Shown: positions 8,500-17,270 of the stretch, in pieces
Layout of the letters: every line of letters begins with the position of its first letter
How positions within the stretch are numbered: position 1 is the first letter of the stretch
Assembly: GCA_964399635.1 (NCBI GenBank)
Contig: CAYNRU010000029.1
Location: 1-64,000 of the forward strand
Source of the DNA: UBA4615 sp964399635
Lineage (GTDB): Bacteria > Pseudomonadota > Gammaproteobacteria > Burkholderiales > Burkholderiaceae_E
Direction of reading: 5' to 3'
DNA length: 64,000 nt
Position numbers and translations under genes: made by a program
The notes under the pieces: generated by a model
The model's database searches: none
The model's input: only the letters and a program-made list of their open reading frames with translations
What the model was told of the DNA's origin: nothing

Positions 8500-9426
8500 A
8501 TGTCCAAACCGGCCCTTTCCCATCCGGCCCTCGCGAGCGCGTCGCCCGCCCGACCGTCGCTGTCGACCGTCGCCGAGCTGCTGAAGCCGATCACCTGGTT
8601 CCCGCCGATGTGGGCATTTGCCTGCGGCGTGGTCGCCTCGGGCGTGTCGCCCGACGGGCTGTGGCCGGTGATCGTCGTGGGAGTCCTGCTCGCCGGGCCG
8701 CTCGTGTGCGCGACCAGCCAGGCGGTGAACGACTGGTTCGACCGGCACGTCGATGCCATCAACGAGCCTGCCCGCCCCATCCCCTCCGGACGGATGCCCG
8801 GTCGCTGGGGCCTGTACGTCGCGGTGGCCTGGACCCTGTTGTCGCTGCTGGTCGCGACCGCGCTCGGCCCCTGGGGTTTCGGCGCTGCGGTCGCGGGCCT
8901 GGTGCTGGCCTGGGCCTACAGCGCACCGCCGTTGCGGCTCAAGGAAAACGGCTGGTGGGGCAACGCCGCCTGCGGCCTGTGCTACGAGGGGCTCGCCTGG
9001 GTGACGGGCGCCGCGGTGATGGCGGGCGGGGCGATGCCGGATGCGCGCTCGCTGGCGCTGGCGGGGCTCTACAGCCTGGGCGCCCACGGAATCATGACGC
9101 TCAACGACTTCAAGGCCGTCGACGGCGACCGGCAGATGGGCGTGCGCTCGCTGCCCGTGCAGCTCGGCGTGCCGCGCGCGGCCGTGGTCGCGAGCTGGAC
9201 CATGGCGCTGCCCCAGGTCGTGGTGATCGGGCTGCTGCTGGGCTGGGACAGGCCCTGGCACGCGGCGGTGATCGGCGCGCTGCTGTGCGCGCAGGTCGCG
9301 ATGATGCGGTGGTTCGTCGCCTCGCCCACGCAGCGGGCGTTGTTCTACAGCGGGTTCGGTGTGCCGCTCTTCGTGGCCGGCATGATGGTCGCGGCGTTCG
9401 CGCTGCGCTCGCTCGGGGGTGCATGA
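8500..9426 (+). CDS. bchG: Bacteriochlorophyll synthase BchG (geranylgeranyl/phytyl transferase)
   Basis: This integral membrane UbiA-family prenyltransferase esterifies bacteriochlorophyllide a with geranylgeranyl or phytyl diphosphate. The first Mg-diphosphate motif is NDWFDRHVDAINEPARPIPS (about residues 77-96) and the second is LNDFKAVDGDRQMGVRSLPV. Eight to nine hydrophobic segments are visible across 308 aa. The gene starts at ATG 8500 beside a PpsR-like operator, and the next gene starts 1 nt after its stop. The order bchG, PucC-like protein, bchP is the standard purple-bacterial arrangement. Confidence 0.96.
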   Translation: MSKPALSHPALASASPARPSLSTVAELLKPITWFPPMWAFACGVVASGVSPDGLWPVIVVGVLLAGPLVCATSQAVNDWFDRHVDAINEPARPIPSGRMPGRWGLYVAVAWTLLSLLVATALGPWGFGAAVAGLVLAWAYSAPPLRLKENGWWGNAACGLCYEGLAWVTGAAVMAGGAMPDARSLALAGLYSLGAHGIMTLNDFKAVDGDRQMGVRSLPVQLGVPRAAVVASWTMALPQVVVIGLLLGWDRPWHAAVIGALLCAQVAMMRWFVASPTQRALFYSGFGVPLFVAGMMVAAFALRSLGGA

Positions 9427-9427
9427 G

Positions 9428-10798
9428 ATGAACGGCGGATCCTTCGGCTGGGGCAGCATCGTGCGGCTCGGGCTGGTGCAGATGGCGCTCGGTGCGATCG
9501 TGGTGCTGACCACCTCGACGCTCAACCGGGTGATGGTGGTCGAGCTCGCGCTGCCCGCGCTGCTGCCCGGGCTGCTGGTCGGCGTGCACTACGCGATGCA
9601 GGGCCTGCGCCCGCGGATGGGCTTCGGCTCGGACGTCGGCGGGCGTCGCACGCCGTGGATCGTCGGCGGCATGGCGGTGCTGGCCATGGGCGGCGTGGGC
9701 GCGGCGGGCGCCACCGTGCTCATGGCGAGCCACACGGCGGTCGGCATCGCGGCCGCGGTGCTCGCCTTCGCGGTGATCGGCATCGGCGTCAGCGCCTGCG
9801 GCACCTCCTTGCTGGTGCTGCTCGCAAAGCGTGTGGACGCGCCGCGCCGCGCGGCGGCCGCGACCATCGTCTGGCTGATGATGATCATGGGCTTCGCGAT
9901 CACCGCCGGCATCGCCGGCAAGCTGCTCGACCCGTACTCGCCCGAGCGCCTGCTCGCGGTCACCGCGTCGGTCGCGAGCCTCGCCGTCGCCGTCACCCTG
10001 CTCGCCCTGTTCCGCCTCGAGGGCCACCCGCCCCGGATCGCGGCCGCTGCCGGCGAGGCCAAGCCGCGCTTTCGCGAGGCCCTCGCCGAAGTCTGGGCCG
10101 AGCCCGCGGCGCGCCAGTTCACGATCTTCGTGTTCGTATCGATGCTGGCCTACAGCGCGCAGGACCTGATCCTCGAGCCCTTCGCGGGTGCGGTGTTCGG
10201 CTACACGCCGGGCGAGTCCACCCAGCTGGCGGGCGTGCAGCACGGCGGCGCACTCGCCGGCATGCTGCTGGCCGCGCTCGCGGGCAGCCGGCTTGCGGGC
10301 CGACAGCTCGGCTCGCTGCGCGCCTGGACCATCGGCGGATGCATCGCGTCGGCGCTCGCGCTCGCGGGGCTGGTGATGGCCGGCGCCTCCGGCGGCGCCT
10401 GGCCGCTCAAGGCGACGGTGTTCGCGCTTGGCGCAGCCAACGGCGCCTTCGCGATCGCGGCCATCGCCTCGATGATGCGGCTCGCCGGCGAGGGCCGCGC
10501 GGGACGCGAGGGCGTGCGCATGGGCCTGTGGGGCGCCGCGCAGGCGATCGCCTTCGGCGTGGGCGGCCTCGCCGGGGCGGCCGCGAGCGACCTCGCGCGC
10601 CTGCTTATCGGATCGACGGGCGCGGCCTACGCGACGGTGTTCGCGCTCGAGGCGGTGCTCTTCCTGGTGTCTGCCGTGCTCGCCTCGCGGATCGGCCGCT
10701 CGGGCAGCGGCGAGTTCCGGATCGACCCCGTCGATCCGGCGAGGTCAACAGATGGTCTGGCCGGCGACTTCAGGGTCGCCGCTTTGGAACGAGGATAA
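9428..10798 (+). CDS. PucC/BCH2-family major facilitator protein
   Basis: A 456-aa polytopic protein with about twelve hydrophobic segments and the family N-terminus MVVELALPALLPGLLVG followed by HYAMQGLRPRMGFGSDVGGR. It belongs to the PucC/LhaA/Orf428 group. Members are needed for light-harvesting complex assembly or tetrapyrrole handling in photosynthetic membranes. ATG 9428 lies 1 nt beyond the bchG stop with GGGGG 8 nt upstream; the overlapping GTG 9419 is an alternative. Location between bchG and bchP identifies it as the counterpart of Rhodobacter orf428 rather than of lhaA or pucC. Confidence 0.88.
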   Translation: MNGGSFGWGSIVRLGLVQMALGAIVVLTTSTLNRVMVVELALPALLPGLLVGVHYAMQGLRPRMGFGSDVGGRRTPWIVGGMAVLAMGGVGAAGATVLMASHTAVGIAAAVLAFAVIGIGVSACGTSLLVLLAKRVDAPRRAAAATIVWLMMIMGFAITAGIAGKLLDPYSPERLLAVTASVASLAVAVTLLALFRLEGHPPRIAAAAGEAKPRFREALAEVWAEPAARQFTIFVFVSMLAYSAQDLILEPFAGAVFGYTPGESTQLAGVQHGGALAGMLLAALAGSRLAGRQLGSLRAWTIGGCIASALALAGLVMAGASGGAWPLKATVFALGAANGAFAIAAIASMMRLAGEGRAGREGVRMGLWGAAQAIAFGVGGLAGAAASDLARLLIGSTGAAYATVFALEAVLFLVSAVLASRIGRSGSGEFRIDPVDPARSTDGLAGDFRVAALERG

Positions 10799-10800
10799 AC

Positions 10801-12024
10801 ATGACGGACGAACGAGCGATGGACGACCTCGAAACCTTCGACGTGGTGGTGGTGGGCGGCGGGCCGGCCGGCGCGACCGCCGCGCACGAGCTGGCGTGCA
10901 AGGGCCGCAAGGTGCTGCTGCTGGACCGGGCGGGCCGCATCAAGCCCTGCGGTGGCGCGATCCCGCCCAGGCTGATCAAGGACTACGCGATCCCCGACGC
11001 GCTGCTGGTGGCGCGCGCCAAGTCGGCGCGGATGGTCGCCCCGAGCGACGTCCGGGTCGACATACCGATCGAGGGCGGCTTCGTGGGGATGGTCGATCGC
11101 GATCAGTTCGACGAGTGGCTGCGCGAGCGCGCGGTCGCCGCGGGCGCAGTGCGGCGCACCGGCCTGTTCGAGAAGCTCGAGCGCGGCGCCGACGGCATCA
11201 ACGTGCTGCACTACCGGCTGCGCGAGAAGCTGCGCCCCGGCGAGGGCACCCCGGCACGCGTGCGCGCGCTGACCGTGATCGGCGCCGACGGCGCGAAGTC
11301 CGGCGTCGCCCGCCAGGCGGTTCCCGGCGCGGAGAACACCAAGTACGTGTTCGCGTATCACGAGATCGTCGCCGCACCCGCCACCAAGCCGGCCGGCTAC
11401 GACGGCACGCGCTGCGACGTGTTCTACCAGGGCAAGCTGTCGCCCGACTTCTACGGTTGGGTGTTCCCGCACGGCGACACGCTGTCGATCGGGACCGGCA
11501 GCGCCGACAAGGGCTTCTCGCTGCGCAGCGCGGTGGGCTCGCTGCGCGAGCACGTGGGCCTCGCCGACGCGCAGACGCTGCGTCGCGAAGGCGCGCCGCT
11601 GCCGATGAAGCCGCTCAAGCGCTGGGACAACGGGCGCGACGTCGTGCTCGCGGGCGACGCCGCCGGCGTGGTCGCGCCGGCCTCCGGCGAAGGCATCTAC
11701 TACGCGATGGTCGGCGGCACGCTCGCGGCCGACGCGGTGGACGGGCTGCTGCGCACCGGCGACGTCCGCTCGCTCGCCACCGCCCGCCGCCGCTTCATGA
11801 AGGCGCACGGCAAGGTCTTCTGGGTGCTGGGGATCATGCAGCGCTTCTGGTACTCGAGCGACCGGCGGCGCGAGCGCTTCGTGAGCATCTGCAAGGACCG
11901 CGACGTCCAGCAGCTGACCTTCGAGTCCTACATGAACAAGGCGCTGGCCCGCAAGAAGCCGATGGCGCACGTGCGCATCTTCTTCAAGGACGTGGCCCAC
12001 CTGCTGGGGCTCGCGCGGGTCTGA
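10801..12024 (+). CDS. bchP: Geranylgeranyl diphosphate/bacteriochlorophyll reductase BchP
   Basis: BchP is an FAD-dependent reductase that saturates three double bonds of the geranylgeranyl tail to give phytylated bacteriochlorophyll. The N-terminal FAD motif VVVVGGGPAGATAAHELACK is at about residues 15-34. The family blocks KPCGGAIPPRLI, FYGWVFPHGDTLSIGTG and VLAGDAAGVVAPASGEGIYY are intact. Length (407 aa) is typical. ATG 10801 has a GAGG ribosome site and follows the PucC-like stop by 2 nt, so bchG, the transporter and bchP form one operon. Confidence 0.96.
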   Translation: MTDERAMDDLETFDVVVVGGGPAGATAAHELACKGRKVLLLDRAGRIKPCGGAIPPRLIKDYAIPDALLVARAKSARMVAPSDVRVDIPIEGGFVGMVDRDQFDEWLRERAVAAGAVRRTGLFEKLERGADGINVLHYRLREKLRPGEGTPARVRALTVIGADGAKSGVARQAVPGAENTKYVFAYHEIVAAPATKPAGYDGTRCDVFYQGKLSPDFYGWVFPHGDTLSIGTGSADKGFSLRSAVGSLREHVGLADAQTLRREGAPLPMKPLKRWDNGRDVVLAGDAAGVVAPASGEGIYYAMVGGTLAADAVDGLLRTGDVRSLATARRRFMKAHGKVFWVLGIMQRFWYSSDRRRERFVSICKDRDVQQLTFESYMNKALARKKPMAHVRIFFKDVAHLLGLARV

Positions 12025-12029
12025 GCACC

Positions 12030-12317
12030 GTGGCCGAGCTCGTCACCGGCCCACGCCTGGTCGAGCTCGCGATGGCGGTGACGCTGCTCGAGGTCGTGGT
12101 GCTGCTGCTGCGCAGGCGCGCCACCGGGCGCGGCCCCGCGCCGCGCGAGTACCTGCCCAACGCCGTCTCGGGCCTGTGCCTGATGGTCGCGCTGCATGCG
12201 TCGCTCGGCGACGCAGGATGGCCCTGGCTTGCGGGGCCGCTCGCCGCCGCCGGCCTCGCGCACGCCGTCGACATCTGGCTGCGTATCGCGACCGAGGAGC
12301 CGCGCCCGCTCCGCTGA
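12030..12317 (+). CDS. 95-aa three-TM membrane protein at the end of the bchG-bchP operon
   Basis: The GTG start (12030) lies 5 nt after the bchP stop, so it is read in the same transcript. Three hydrophobic stretches are visible: LVELAMAVTLLEVVVLLL, AVSGLCLMVALHASL and WLAGPLAAAGLAHAVDIWL, separated by an arginine-rich loop. In Rhodobacter the gene after bchP is idi, which this is not. I do not recognise the family. Strong G/C bias at third codon positions supports real coding. A role in pigment or quinone membrane chemistry is only suggested by position. Confidence 0.6.
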   Translation: MAELVTGPRLVELAMAVTLLEVVVLLLRRRATGRGPAPREYLPNAVSGLCLMVALHASLGDAGWPWLAGPLAAAGLAHAVDIWLRIATEEPRPLR

Positions 12318-12353
12318 CCCGCCGCACCGGGTCCGCGGCCCTCACCGCGATCC

Positions 12354-12387
12354 GGTATCGTCGACGTCCTCACCCCATACCGATACC
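12354..12387. repeat. Inverted repeat GGTATCG-N20-CGATACC before the sulfatase gene
   Basis: Perfect 7-bp arms separated by 20 bp in the 175-bp gap between the photosynthesis operon and the sulfatase gene. Flanking C/G bases extend the similarity of the arms. It could be an operator for the downstream gene or a weak hairpin. No T-run follows, so a terminator is unlikely. Confidence 0.3.
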
Positions 12388-12492
12388 TGGGCAACACCTG
12401 CATGAACCGCCGTTGGCTGCTCGAGAAGTCCACCGTCGCCAACCGCGGCGGGCGCGACCCGAGCCTGCGGATCATCTGAAGGACACGCTGCC

Positions 12493-13812
12493 GTGACCCG
12501 CCCCAACCTGATCTTCATCGTCGCCGACGACCTCGGCTATGCGGACCTCGGCTGCTATGGCGGACGCGAGGCCCGATTCGGCCCGGTGTCGCCGGTGCTC
12601 GACGGACTGGCCGAGCGTGGCATCCGCTTCACGCAGGGCTACTCCAACGCGCCGGTCTGCTCGCCCACGCGCTTCGCGCTGATGACCGGGCGCTACCAGT
12701 ACCGGCTGCGCGGCGCGGCCGAGGAGCCGATCAACAGCTCGAGCCGCGGCAGCCCCGTGCTCGGGCTGCCGCCGGAGCACCCGACCCTGCCCTCGCTGCT
12801 GCGCCAGGCGGGCTACCGGACCGCGCTGATCGGCAAGTGGCACCTCGGCTACCCGCCGGCCTTCGGCCCGCTGCGCTCGGGCTACGACGCGTTCTATGGG
12901 CCGCTGGCCGGCGGCGTCGACTACTTCTCGCACCGCGACTCGCGCGGCAACGACGACCTGTGGGACGACGCCTCGCCGTGCGCCGACGACGGCTACCTGA
13001 CCGACCTGATCTCGCGCCGCGCGGTGGACTTCGTCGATCGCATGGCCAGGGACCCGGGCCGCCCGTTCATGATCAGCCTGCACTACACGGCGCCGCACTG
13101 GCCGTGGGAGACGCGCGACGACCGCGCGGTCTCGCCCGAGGTCGCGAAGAACCTGTTTCACCTGCACGGCGGCAGCGTCGAGACCTACCGGCGGATGATC
13201 CACCACATGGACGAGGGCATCGGCACGCTGATGGCGGCCCTGCGCCGCCACGCGATGGACGCGAACACGCTGGTCGTCTTCACCAGCGACAACGGCGGCG
13301 AGCGCTTCTCGGACAACTGGCCGCTGGTGGGCGGCAAGATGGACCTCACCGAGGGCGGCATCCGCGTGCCCTGGATCGCGCACTGGCCCTCGGTCATCGC
13401 GCCGGGCGGCGTCAGCGCCCAGCACTGCATGACGATGGACTGGAGCGCGACACTGCTCGATGCCGCGGGCGTCGCGCCCGATCCCGCCTTCCCGCTCGAC
13501 GGGGTGTCGATGCTGCCGGTGCTGCGCGACGCGTCGCACCGCTTCGCGCGGCCGATGCACTGGCGGATGAAGCACCGCGGGCAGCGCGCGATGCGCGACG
13601 GCGACCTCAAGTACCTTCGGGTCGACGGCCACGACTACCTGTTCGACGTCGTCGCCGATGCGCGCGAGCGCGCCAACCTCGGCGGGCGTCAGCCCGCGCA
13701 GCTGGCCGCGATGCGCGACGCCTGGCAGGCCTGGAACGACTCGATGCCGTCGATCCCGCCGGACGCGACGGTCAGCCTCGGCTACTCGGACGCGGACATG
13801 CCGCAGCGCTGA
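12493..13812 (+). CDS. Sulfatase (type I, CxPxR formylglycine motif)
   Basis: This is a predicted sulfate-ester hydrolase of the alkaline-phosphatase superfamily. The N-terminal metal site NLIFIVADDLGYADLGCYG is present. The formylglycine motif CSPTR is at Cys56, followed by LMTGRYQYR. The second metal block GKWHLG and the distal site FTSDNGGE are also present. Length is 439 aa, with a GTG start at 12493. There is no signal peptide, so it is probably cytoplasmic unless exported folded. Activity would need a formylglycine-generating enzyme, not seen here. It differs from the larger sulfatase at 21031-23403 (CxAxR motif). The substrate cannot be told from sequence. Confidence 0.88.
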   Translation: MTRPNLIFIVADDLGYADLGCYGGREARFGPVSPVLDGLAERGIRFTQGYSNAPVCSPTRFALMTGRYQYRLRGAAEEPINSSSRGSPVLGLPPEHPTLPSLLRQAGYRTALIGKWHLGYPPAFGPLRSGYDAFYGPLAGGVDYFSHRDSRGNDDLWDDASPCADDGYLTDLISRRAVDFVDRMARDPGRPFMISLHYTAPHWPWETRDDRAVSPEVAKNLFHLHGGSVETYRRMIHHMDEGIGTLMAALRRHAMDANTLVVFTSDNGGERFSDNWPLVGGKMDLTEGGIRVPWIAHWPSVIAPGGVSAQHCMTMDWSATLLDAAGVAPDPAFPLDGVSMLPVLRDASHRFARPMHWRMKHRGQRAMRDGDLKYLRVDGHDYLFDVVADARERANLGGRQPAQLAAMRDAWQAWNDSMPSIPPDATVSLGYSDADMPQR

Positions 13813-13819
13813 GGCTGGG

Positions 13820-14125
13820 CTACAGGTCCCGGAACAGACCCCGGGGCAGCTCGATCGGGTCGCCGCGGACGCCGGCGTTGAAGGCACGCGACGCGACCGC
13901 GAAGATCGAGGGCTTGCGGTGCTCGAAGATCGGCATCAGCGCCGCTGACGGCGAGCTGTCGCGACCGAGCGCGCGCAGCGTGTCGGCGTCGATCGAGAAG
14001 CGGTGCTGCTCGCCATCGTCGCCGGTGCCGTCGAACTCGACGCGATCGCTGAGCGGACGGATGGCAGTGAACTTGATCGCTGCCGAATGGCGGCGCCCCG
14101 GCTCGTGGTTGCGCTGATTGTTCAT
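13820..14125 (-). CDS. DUF1488-like small protein
   Basis: A 101-aa soluble protein with a basic N-terminus, a central FSIDADTLRALG block and a helical C-terminus containing IFEHRKPSIFAVASRAFN. The pattern resembles the small DUF1488 family of proteobacteria, whose function is unknown; the assignment rests on general resemblance. ATG 14125 is preceded by GGGAG with 7-nt spacing. It is convergent with the sulfatase gene, 7 nt from its stop. Confidence 0.6.
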   Translation of the reverse strand: MNNQRNHEPGRRHSAAIKFTAIRPLSDRVEFDGTGDDGEQHRFSIDADTLRALGRDSSPSAALMPIFEHRKPSIFAVASRAFNAGVRGDPIELPRGLFRDL

Positions 14126-14261
14126 GTATCGACTCCCTGTAGCCGGTCACCGTACCTGCTGGGCAGCGATTCCCGCAGCACTGTTACAACTCCGTGGCGC
14201 AGGACCGCCGAGAGCCCCTCCACGCCCTGCGTCCGCCGGCGCCCCGCCCGCCCGTCCCGCC

Positions 14262-14267
14262 TAGAAT
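14262..14267 (+). promoter_or_regulatory. -10 hexamer TAGAAT placed for a leaderless transcript
   Basis: TAGAAT ends exactly 6 nt before the ATG of the HAD gene, so transcription would start at or next to the A of the start codon. The same hexamer and spacing occur before mnmE (41605-41610), and CACAAT with the same spacing precedes the RIO kinase gene (15020-15025). None of the three genes has a Shine-Dalgarno. Confidence 0.45.
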
Positions 14268-14273
14268 CCTGCG

Positions 14274-14987
14274 ATGCCCTCCCCCACGCTGCGCGCGATC
14301 ACGCTCGACCTCGACGACACGCTCTGGCCGGTCGGCCCCACCCTGGTGGCCGCCGAGCGTGTCCTGACCGACTGGCTCCAGGCGAACGCGCCGCGCACTG
14401 CCGCCCGCAGCGATGCCGACGCGCGGCCGGCCATCCGGCGCGGCCTGCTCGAGATGCATCCCGAGCGCGCCCACGACATGAGCTTCCTGCGACGCGAGGG
14501 CCTGCGCAGGGCAATGACGCTGGCTGGCGACGATCCCGCGCTGGCCGACGCGGCCTTCGCGGTCTTCCTCGCCGCGCGCCAGCGCGTGACGCTCTTCGAG
14601 GACGTGGTGCCGGTGCTCGAGCGCTGGGCGTCGCGCTACCGGCTGATCGCGGTCAGCAACGGCAACGCCGACGTCGGCCAGGTGGGCCTGGGCGCCTACT
14701 TCGCCGGCGCGGTCAGCGCCCACGAGCTCGGCTGCGCCAAGCCGGATCCGCGCATGTTCCACGAGGCCTGCCGCCTCGCCGGCGCCGATCCCGCCGAGGT
14801 GCTGCACATCGGCGACGACCCCCATCTGGACGTGATCGGCGCCCGCCGGGCGGGCCTGGGCGCCGCCTGGATCCGCCGGCCGCAGTTCGCGCACCGCCAC
14901 GCTCCCGACACCTGCGGGCCGGACGTCGACGCCCCCTTCGACGACCTCCACGCGATCGAGGCGATGTTGCGCGGCGCGCCACGCTAG
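14274..14987 (+). CDS. HAD-superfamily (subfamily IA) hydrolase
   Basis: A 237-aa phosphatase-like protein. Motif I is ITLDLDDTLWP with nucleophile Asp12 and general acid Asp14. Motif II is the serine in LIAVSNGNAD. Motif III/IV is CAKPDPRMF followed by VLHIGDDPHLDVIGARRAGL. The helical cap lies at about residues 20-95. This resembles the YjjG/REG-2 branch of haloacid-dehalogenase phosphatases, so it may act on a nucleotide or sugar phosphate. The promoter -10 sits 6 nt upstream, suggesting leaderless mRNA. Confidence 0.85.
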   Translation: MPSPTLRAITLDLDDTLWPVGPTLVAAERVLTDWLQANAPRTAARSDADARPAIRRGLLEMHPERAHDMSFLRREGLRRAMTLAGDDPALADAAFAVFLAARQRVTLFEDVVPVLERWASRYRLIAVSNGNADVGQVGLGAYFAGAVSAHELGCAKPDPRMFHEACRLAGADPAEVLHIGDDPHLDVIGARRAGLGAAWIRRPQFAHRHAPDTCGPDVDAPFDDLHAIEAMLRGAPR

Positions 14988-15031
14988 CCGACGCGGCAGG
15001 GCATCCCCCGCGATCGGGGCACAATGTCGGC

Positions 15032-15880
15032 ATGAAACCCCCGACAAGACTGCTTTCCCTGATCGACGAAGGCTTGATCGACAGCGTCGTGCGCCAGCTG
15101 ATGAGCGGCAAGGAGGCGACCGTCTACGTCGTGCGCTGCGGCGACGACGTGCGCTGCGCCAAGGTCTACAAGGAGGCGACCAACCGGAGCTTCCGGCAGG
15201 CCGTCGACTACACCGAGAACCGCAAGGTCCGCAACAGCCGCCAGGCCCGCGCGATGGCCAAGGGCACCAAGTTCGGCCGCCAGGCCCAGGAAGAGGCCTG
15301 GCAGAGCGCAGAGGTCGACGCGCTGCACCGGCTGGCCGCCGCCGGCGTGCGCGTGCCCGTGCCCTACAACTTCTGCGACGGTGTGCTGATCATGGAGCTG
15401 GTCACCGACGCCGACGGCGACGCCGCACCCCGCCTGAACGACGTGCTGTTCTCGCCCGAAGACGCGCGCGCCCACCACCGGACCCTGCTCAACGAGGTGG
15501 TGCGGATGCTGAGCGCGGGCGTCGTGCACGGCGACCTGTCCGAGTTCAACATCCTGCTCGCCGAGGACGGCCCGGTGATCATCGACCTGCCGCAGGCGAT
15601 CGACGCGGCCGGCAACAACCACGCGCCGCGCATGCTGCTGCGCGACGTCGACAACCTGCGCCATTTCTTCGGCCGCTTTGCGCCCGAGCTGCTCGCCACC
15701 CGCTACGGCCCCGAGATCTGGGACCTGTACCGACGAGGCGTGCTGGAGCCAGACATGCCGCTGACCGGCGAGTTCGAGATCGACGAGAGCGACGTCGACC
15801 TGCGCGGCGTGCTGCGCGAGATCGAGGACACCCGCCTCGAGCAGGCCGAGCGCGTCGCCCGGATGGCCGAGGCGGGCTGA
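15032..15880 (+). CDS. RIO1-like atypical serine/threonine protein kinase
   Basis: A 282-aa bacterial RIO-type kinase. The nucleotide-binding lysine lies in CAKVYKEATNRSFR (about residues 48-61). The catalytic loop is VVHGDLSEFNILL, and the metal-binding segment VIIDLPQAID replaces the usual DFG. Bacterial members of this group resemble Pseudomonas PA4780, and targets are largely unknown. The gene begins 45 nt after the HAD gene. CACAAT 6 nt before ATG 15032 suggests its own leaderless promoter. Confidence 0.88.
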   Translation: MKPPTRLLSLIDEGLIDSVVRQLMSGKEATVYVVRCGDDVRCAKVYKEATNRSFRQAVDYTENRKVRNSRQARAMAKGTKFGRQAQEEAWQSAEVDALHRLAAAGVRVPVPYNFCDGVLIMELVTDADGDAAPRLNDVLFSPEDARAHHRTLLNEVVRMLSAGVVHGDLSEFNILLAEDGPVIIDLPQAIDAAGNNHAPRMLLRDVDNLRHFFGRFAPELLATRYGPEIWDLYRRGVLEPDMPLTGEFEIDESDVDLRGVLREIEDTRLEQAERVARMAEAG

Positions 15881-15956
15881 GCCGGCGCGCGGCGGCTGCT
15901 GGCCGGCCCCGCCGGACCCGACCCTCCACCGACATCCCGAGCCCCGCGGCCCGCCC

Positions 15957-17210
15957 ATGCCGGACCACATCCTCGACCCACGCGCCACGGCGGCCGGCCC
16001 CGATCGCGCCGCCGCCGCCCGCGAACGCTTCGCGCGCCGCGAGCCGACGATCCGCGCCTTCGTCGAGGTCGACGACGCCGCCTGGGCGGTGCTCGACACC
16101 GCGGTCGGCCCGCTCGCGGGCCGCTCGCTCGGCGTGAAGGACATCGTCGACGCGCGTGGCATGCCCACGCGCAACGGCAGCGCCGCCTGCGCGGGCGCGC
16201 CGCCCGCCGCCTCGGACGCCGCGGTCGTGGCGGCGCTGCGCCGCGCGGGCGCGGCCGTCGTCGGCAAGACCACCTCGACCGAGTTCGCGTTCGTCGATCC
16301 CACCGACACCCGCAACCCGCACGACCCCGCGCGTACGCCCGGCGGCTCGAGCAGCGGCTCGGGCGCCGCGGTCGGCGCGGGCGTGCTCGACATCGGCATC
16401 GCGACGCAGACGGCGGGCTCGCTGTGCCGGCCCGCGGCCTACTGCGGTGCGGTCGGCTTCAAGCCCGGCTATGGCCTGTACCCGATGGACGGGGTGACCG
16501 GCCTGTCGCCGAGCTTCGACACGATCGGGGTGATCGTGCGCGACGTCGCGCTCGCCCGGGCCTGCCATCGCGCCATCGTGGGCGAGACGGGCACGGCGCA
16601 GCTGCCCGCGTCATGGTCGGTCGGCCTCGCGCCCATCGACCCGGCCGCGCCGATGACCGCGCCGGTGGTGTCGGCGCGCGATGCAGCCGTGGCCGCGCTG
16701 GCCGGCGCGGGGCACCGGCCCACCGGCACGACGGCGCCCATCGACTTCGCCGCGATCGTCGCGGACCACCGCCGGGTGATGCTCAGCGAAGCGGCCCGCC
16801 TGCACGGACACCTGCTCGAGTCGGCGGGCGGGCTGCTGCGCCCGGCGTTTTGCGACATGCTGCGCGAGGGCCGCGGCGTCGATCCGGCCGACGCCGCCGC
16901 GGCGCTGCGGCGCCTGCACGACGCACGCAGCGCATTCTGGGACGCGGTGTCAGGCTTCGATGCGCTGATCGCCTGCGCGGTGCCGGCGGTGGCGCCGCCG
17001 CGCGCGGGCGGCACCACCGGCTACCAGCACCTGCTCACGCCCTGGACGGTCTTCGGCGGGCCGCTGGTGGTGTTGCCCTGGGGCAGCGACAACGACGGCC
17101 TGCCGCTGTCCGTGATGCTCGCCGGCGCGCCGGGCACCGAGGCCGCGCTGCTGTCGATGGCCGAGGCGCTCGAGCGCCTCGCGCCGCCGCTGCGCCGCCC
17201 GCCCGAATAG
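15957..17210 (+). CDS. Amidase-signature family hydrolase
   Basis: A 417-aa member of the amidase signature family. The catalytic triad is visible: Lys61 in GVKDIV, a cis-serine in TPGGSSSGSGAAV (131-133) and nucleophile Ser155 in TAGSLCRPA. The family also includes GatA, but length, divergence and lack of gatB/gatC neighbours favour a catabolic amidase. It has no signal peptide. The next genes on the opposite strand encode a carboxylate-binding protein and a racemase-like protein, which hints at organic-acid or amide use without defining a substrate. Confidence 0.85.
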   Translation: MPDHILDPRATAAGPDRAAAARERFARREPTIRAFVEVDDAAWAVLDTAVGPLAGRSLGVKDIVDARGMPTRNGSAACAGAPPAASDAAVVAALRRAGAAVVGKTTSTEFAFVDPTDTRNPHDPARTPGGSSSGSGAAVGAGVLDIGIATQTAGSLCRPAAYCGAVGFKPGYGLYPMDGVTGLSPSFDTIGVIVRDVALARACHRAIVGETGTAQLPASWSVGLAPIDPAAPMTAPVVSARDAAVAALAGAGHRPTGTTAPIDFAAIVADHRRVMLSEAARLHGHLLESAGGLLRPAFCDMLREGRGVDPADAAAALRRLHDARSAFWDAVSGFDALIACAVPAVAPPRAGGTTGYQHLLTPWTVFGGPLVVLPWGSDNDGLPLSVMLAGAPGTEAALLSMAEALERLAPPLRRPPE

Positions 17211-17270
17211 GCGCGGCCTGCGTCGCCTGCGTCGATGCGCAGGGTGAGCCCGCGATGCCGCCGCCGCCGG

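Noticed and set aside
12402..12479. A 25-codon ATG reading frame (MNRRWLLEKSTVANRGGRDP...) just before the sulfatase gene
   Set aside because: It is too short, has no ribosome site and matches nothing I recognise; chance is adequate.
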